Source: DASRIA01 sp035650255 (lineage in GTDB: Bacteria; Actinomycetota; Thermoleophilia; Solirubrobacterales; JBBDJG01). From it: a DNA stretch of 62,700 nt. The first letter of the stretch is position 1. Each line of letters begins with the position of its first letter. The translations under genes and the position numbers were made by a program. Shown here one piece after another: positions 62,621 to 62,700 of the stretch. Below the pieces are notes generated by a model. That model worked only from the letters and a program-made list of their open reading frames with translations, made no database searches and was not told the DNA's origin. The stretch lies in contig DASRIA010000046.1 in assembly GCA_035650255.1 (NCBI GenBank), positions 1 to 62,700 on the forward strand, written 5' to 3'.

Positions 62621-62700
62621 GCCGCCAGCCGCCCCATCACGTCGTCCTGGAGAGCAAGCATCTCGCCCTCGTCGGACTCGTGGTCATAGCCCGCGAGATG
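62617..62700 (-). CDS. ybeY: Endoribonuclease YbeY, C-terminal fragment (rest beyond window)
   Basis: The last 27 codons are visible: HLAGYDHESDEGEMLALQ, the end of the HxxxHLxGYDH zinc-binding motif of YbeY, then DDVMGRLAA and a stop that overlaps the era start. YbeY takes part in 16S rRNA 3'-end maturation. The first metal His and the rest of the gene are outside the window. Confidence 0.85.
   Translation of the reverse strand, partial: HLAGYDHESDEGEMLALQDDVMGRLAA

Overview
The window is high-GC, densely packed bacterial chromosome with no phage, IS, CRISPR, rRNA or tRNA genes. Gene content and order point to an actinobacterium, most likely a deep-branching one of the Thermoleophilia type (inference). 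The reasons are: a polA / rpsA-coaE / uvrB / uvrA neighbourhood resembling that of mycobacteria; a paired TrkA plus APC-permease locus resembling the mycobacterial ceoBC region; rex preceded by a glutaredoxin-like gene; and many start codons lying directly behind a TANNNT -10 hexamer, as in leaderless actinobacterial transcripts.

Layout. 1-5189 (minus): two APC permeases with C-terminal universal-stress-like domains and two TrkA-type NAD-binding subunits, probably one potassium or amino-acid uptake unit. 5234-10196 (minus): secreted alpha/beta hydrolase, proton-pumping pyrophosphatase, DUF1844 protein with a histidine-rich head, and a GCS2-type carboxylate-amine ligase. 10324-14888 (minus): rex and a redoxin, the t6A genes tsaD/tsaB/tsaE with rimI, a family-4 uracil-DNA glycosylase and an FmdB zinc ribbon. 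15108-17346 (plus): panC-panD-panB. 17361-25400: a secreted PD40 beta-propeller, YjbQ, a hexapeptide acyltransferase, a ureohydrolase, an Orn/Lys/Arg decarboxylase and a divergent polar amino-acid ABC transporter, which together look like an arginine uptake and polyamine module. 25471-43116: a Ser/Thr kinase with external TPR, uvrA, a class III cyclase, uvrB, SnoaL-like proteins, a lytic transglycosylase, coaE, rpsA, a flavoprotein, CsbD, YdcZ and polA. 43241-52056: ACT-domain malic enzyme, a solute-binding lipoprotein, pfkA and the livHMGF operon with a convergent livK. 52217-61121 (minus): tryptophan genes in two blocks, hisIE-trpE-trpG-trpD-trpC and trpF-trpB-trpA, separated by htrA. 61376-62700 (minus): a small cysteine protein, era and the end of ybeY.

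The coding content is mostly familiar. The less expected signals lie between genes. There is a family of nested palindromes with conserved GCGAACT/AGTTCGC ends and an inner stem that co-varies around an identical loop. A second dispersed repeat sits next to stop codons, and a 32-bp direct repeat supplies the end of trpA. Four palindromes cluster upstream of the his-trp operon. A Rex-operator-like site precedes the GCS2 ligase, a sigma-B-like promoter precedes csbD, and leaderless promoters recur. Start-codon choices and regulatory sites were read by eye and carry lower confidence than the protein families.
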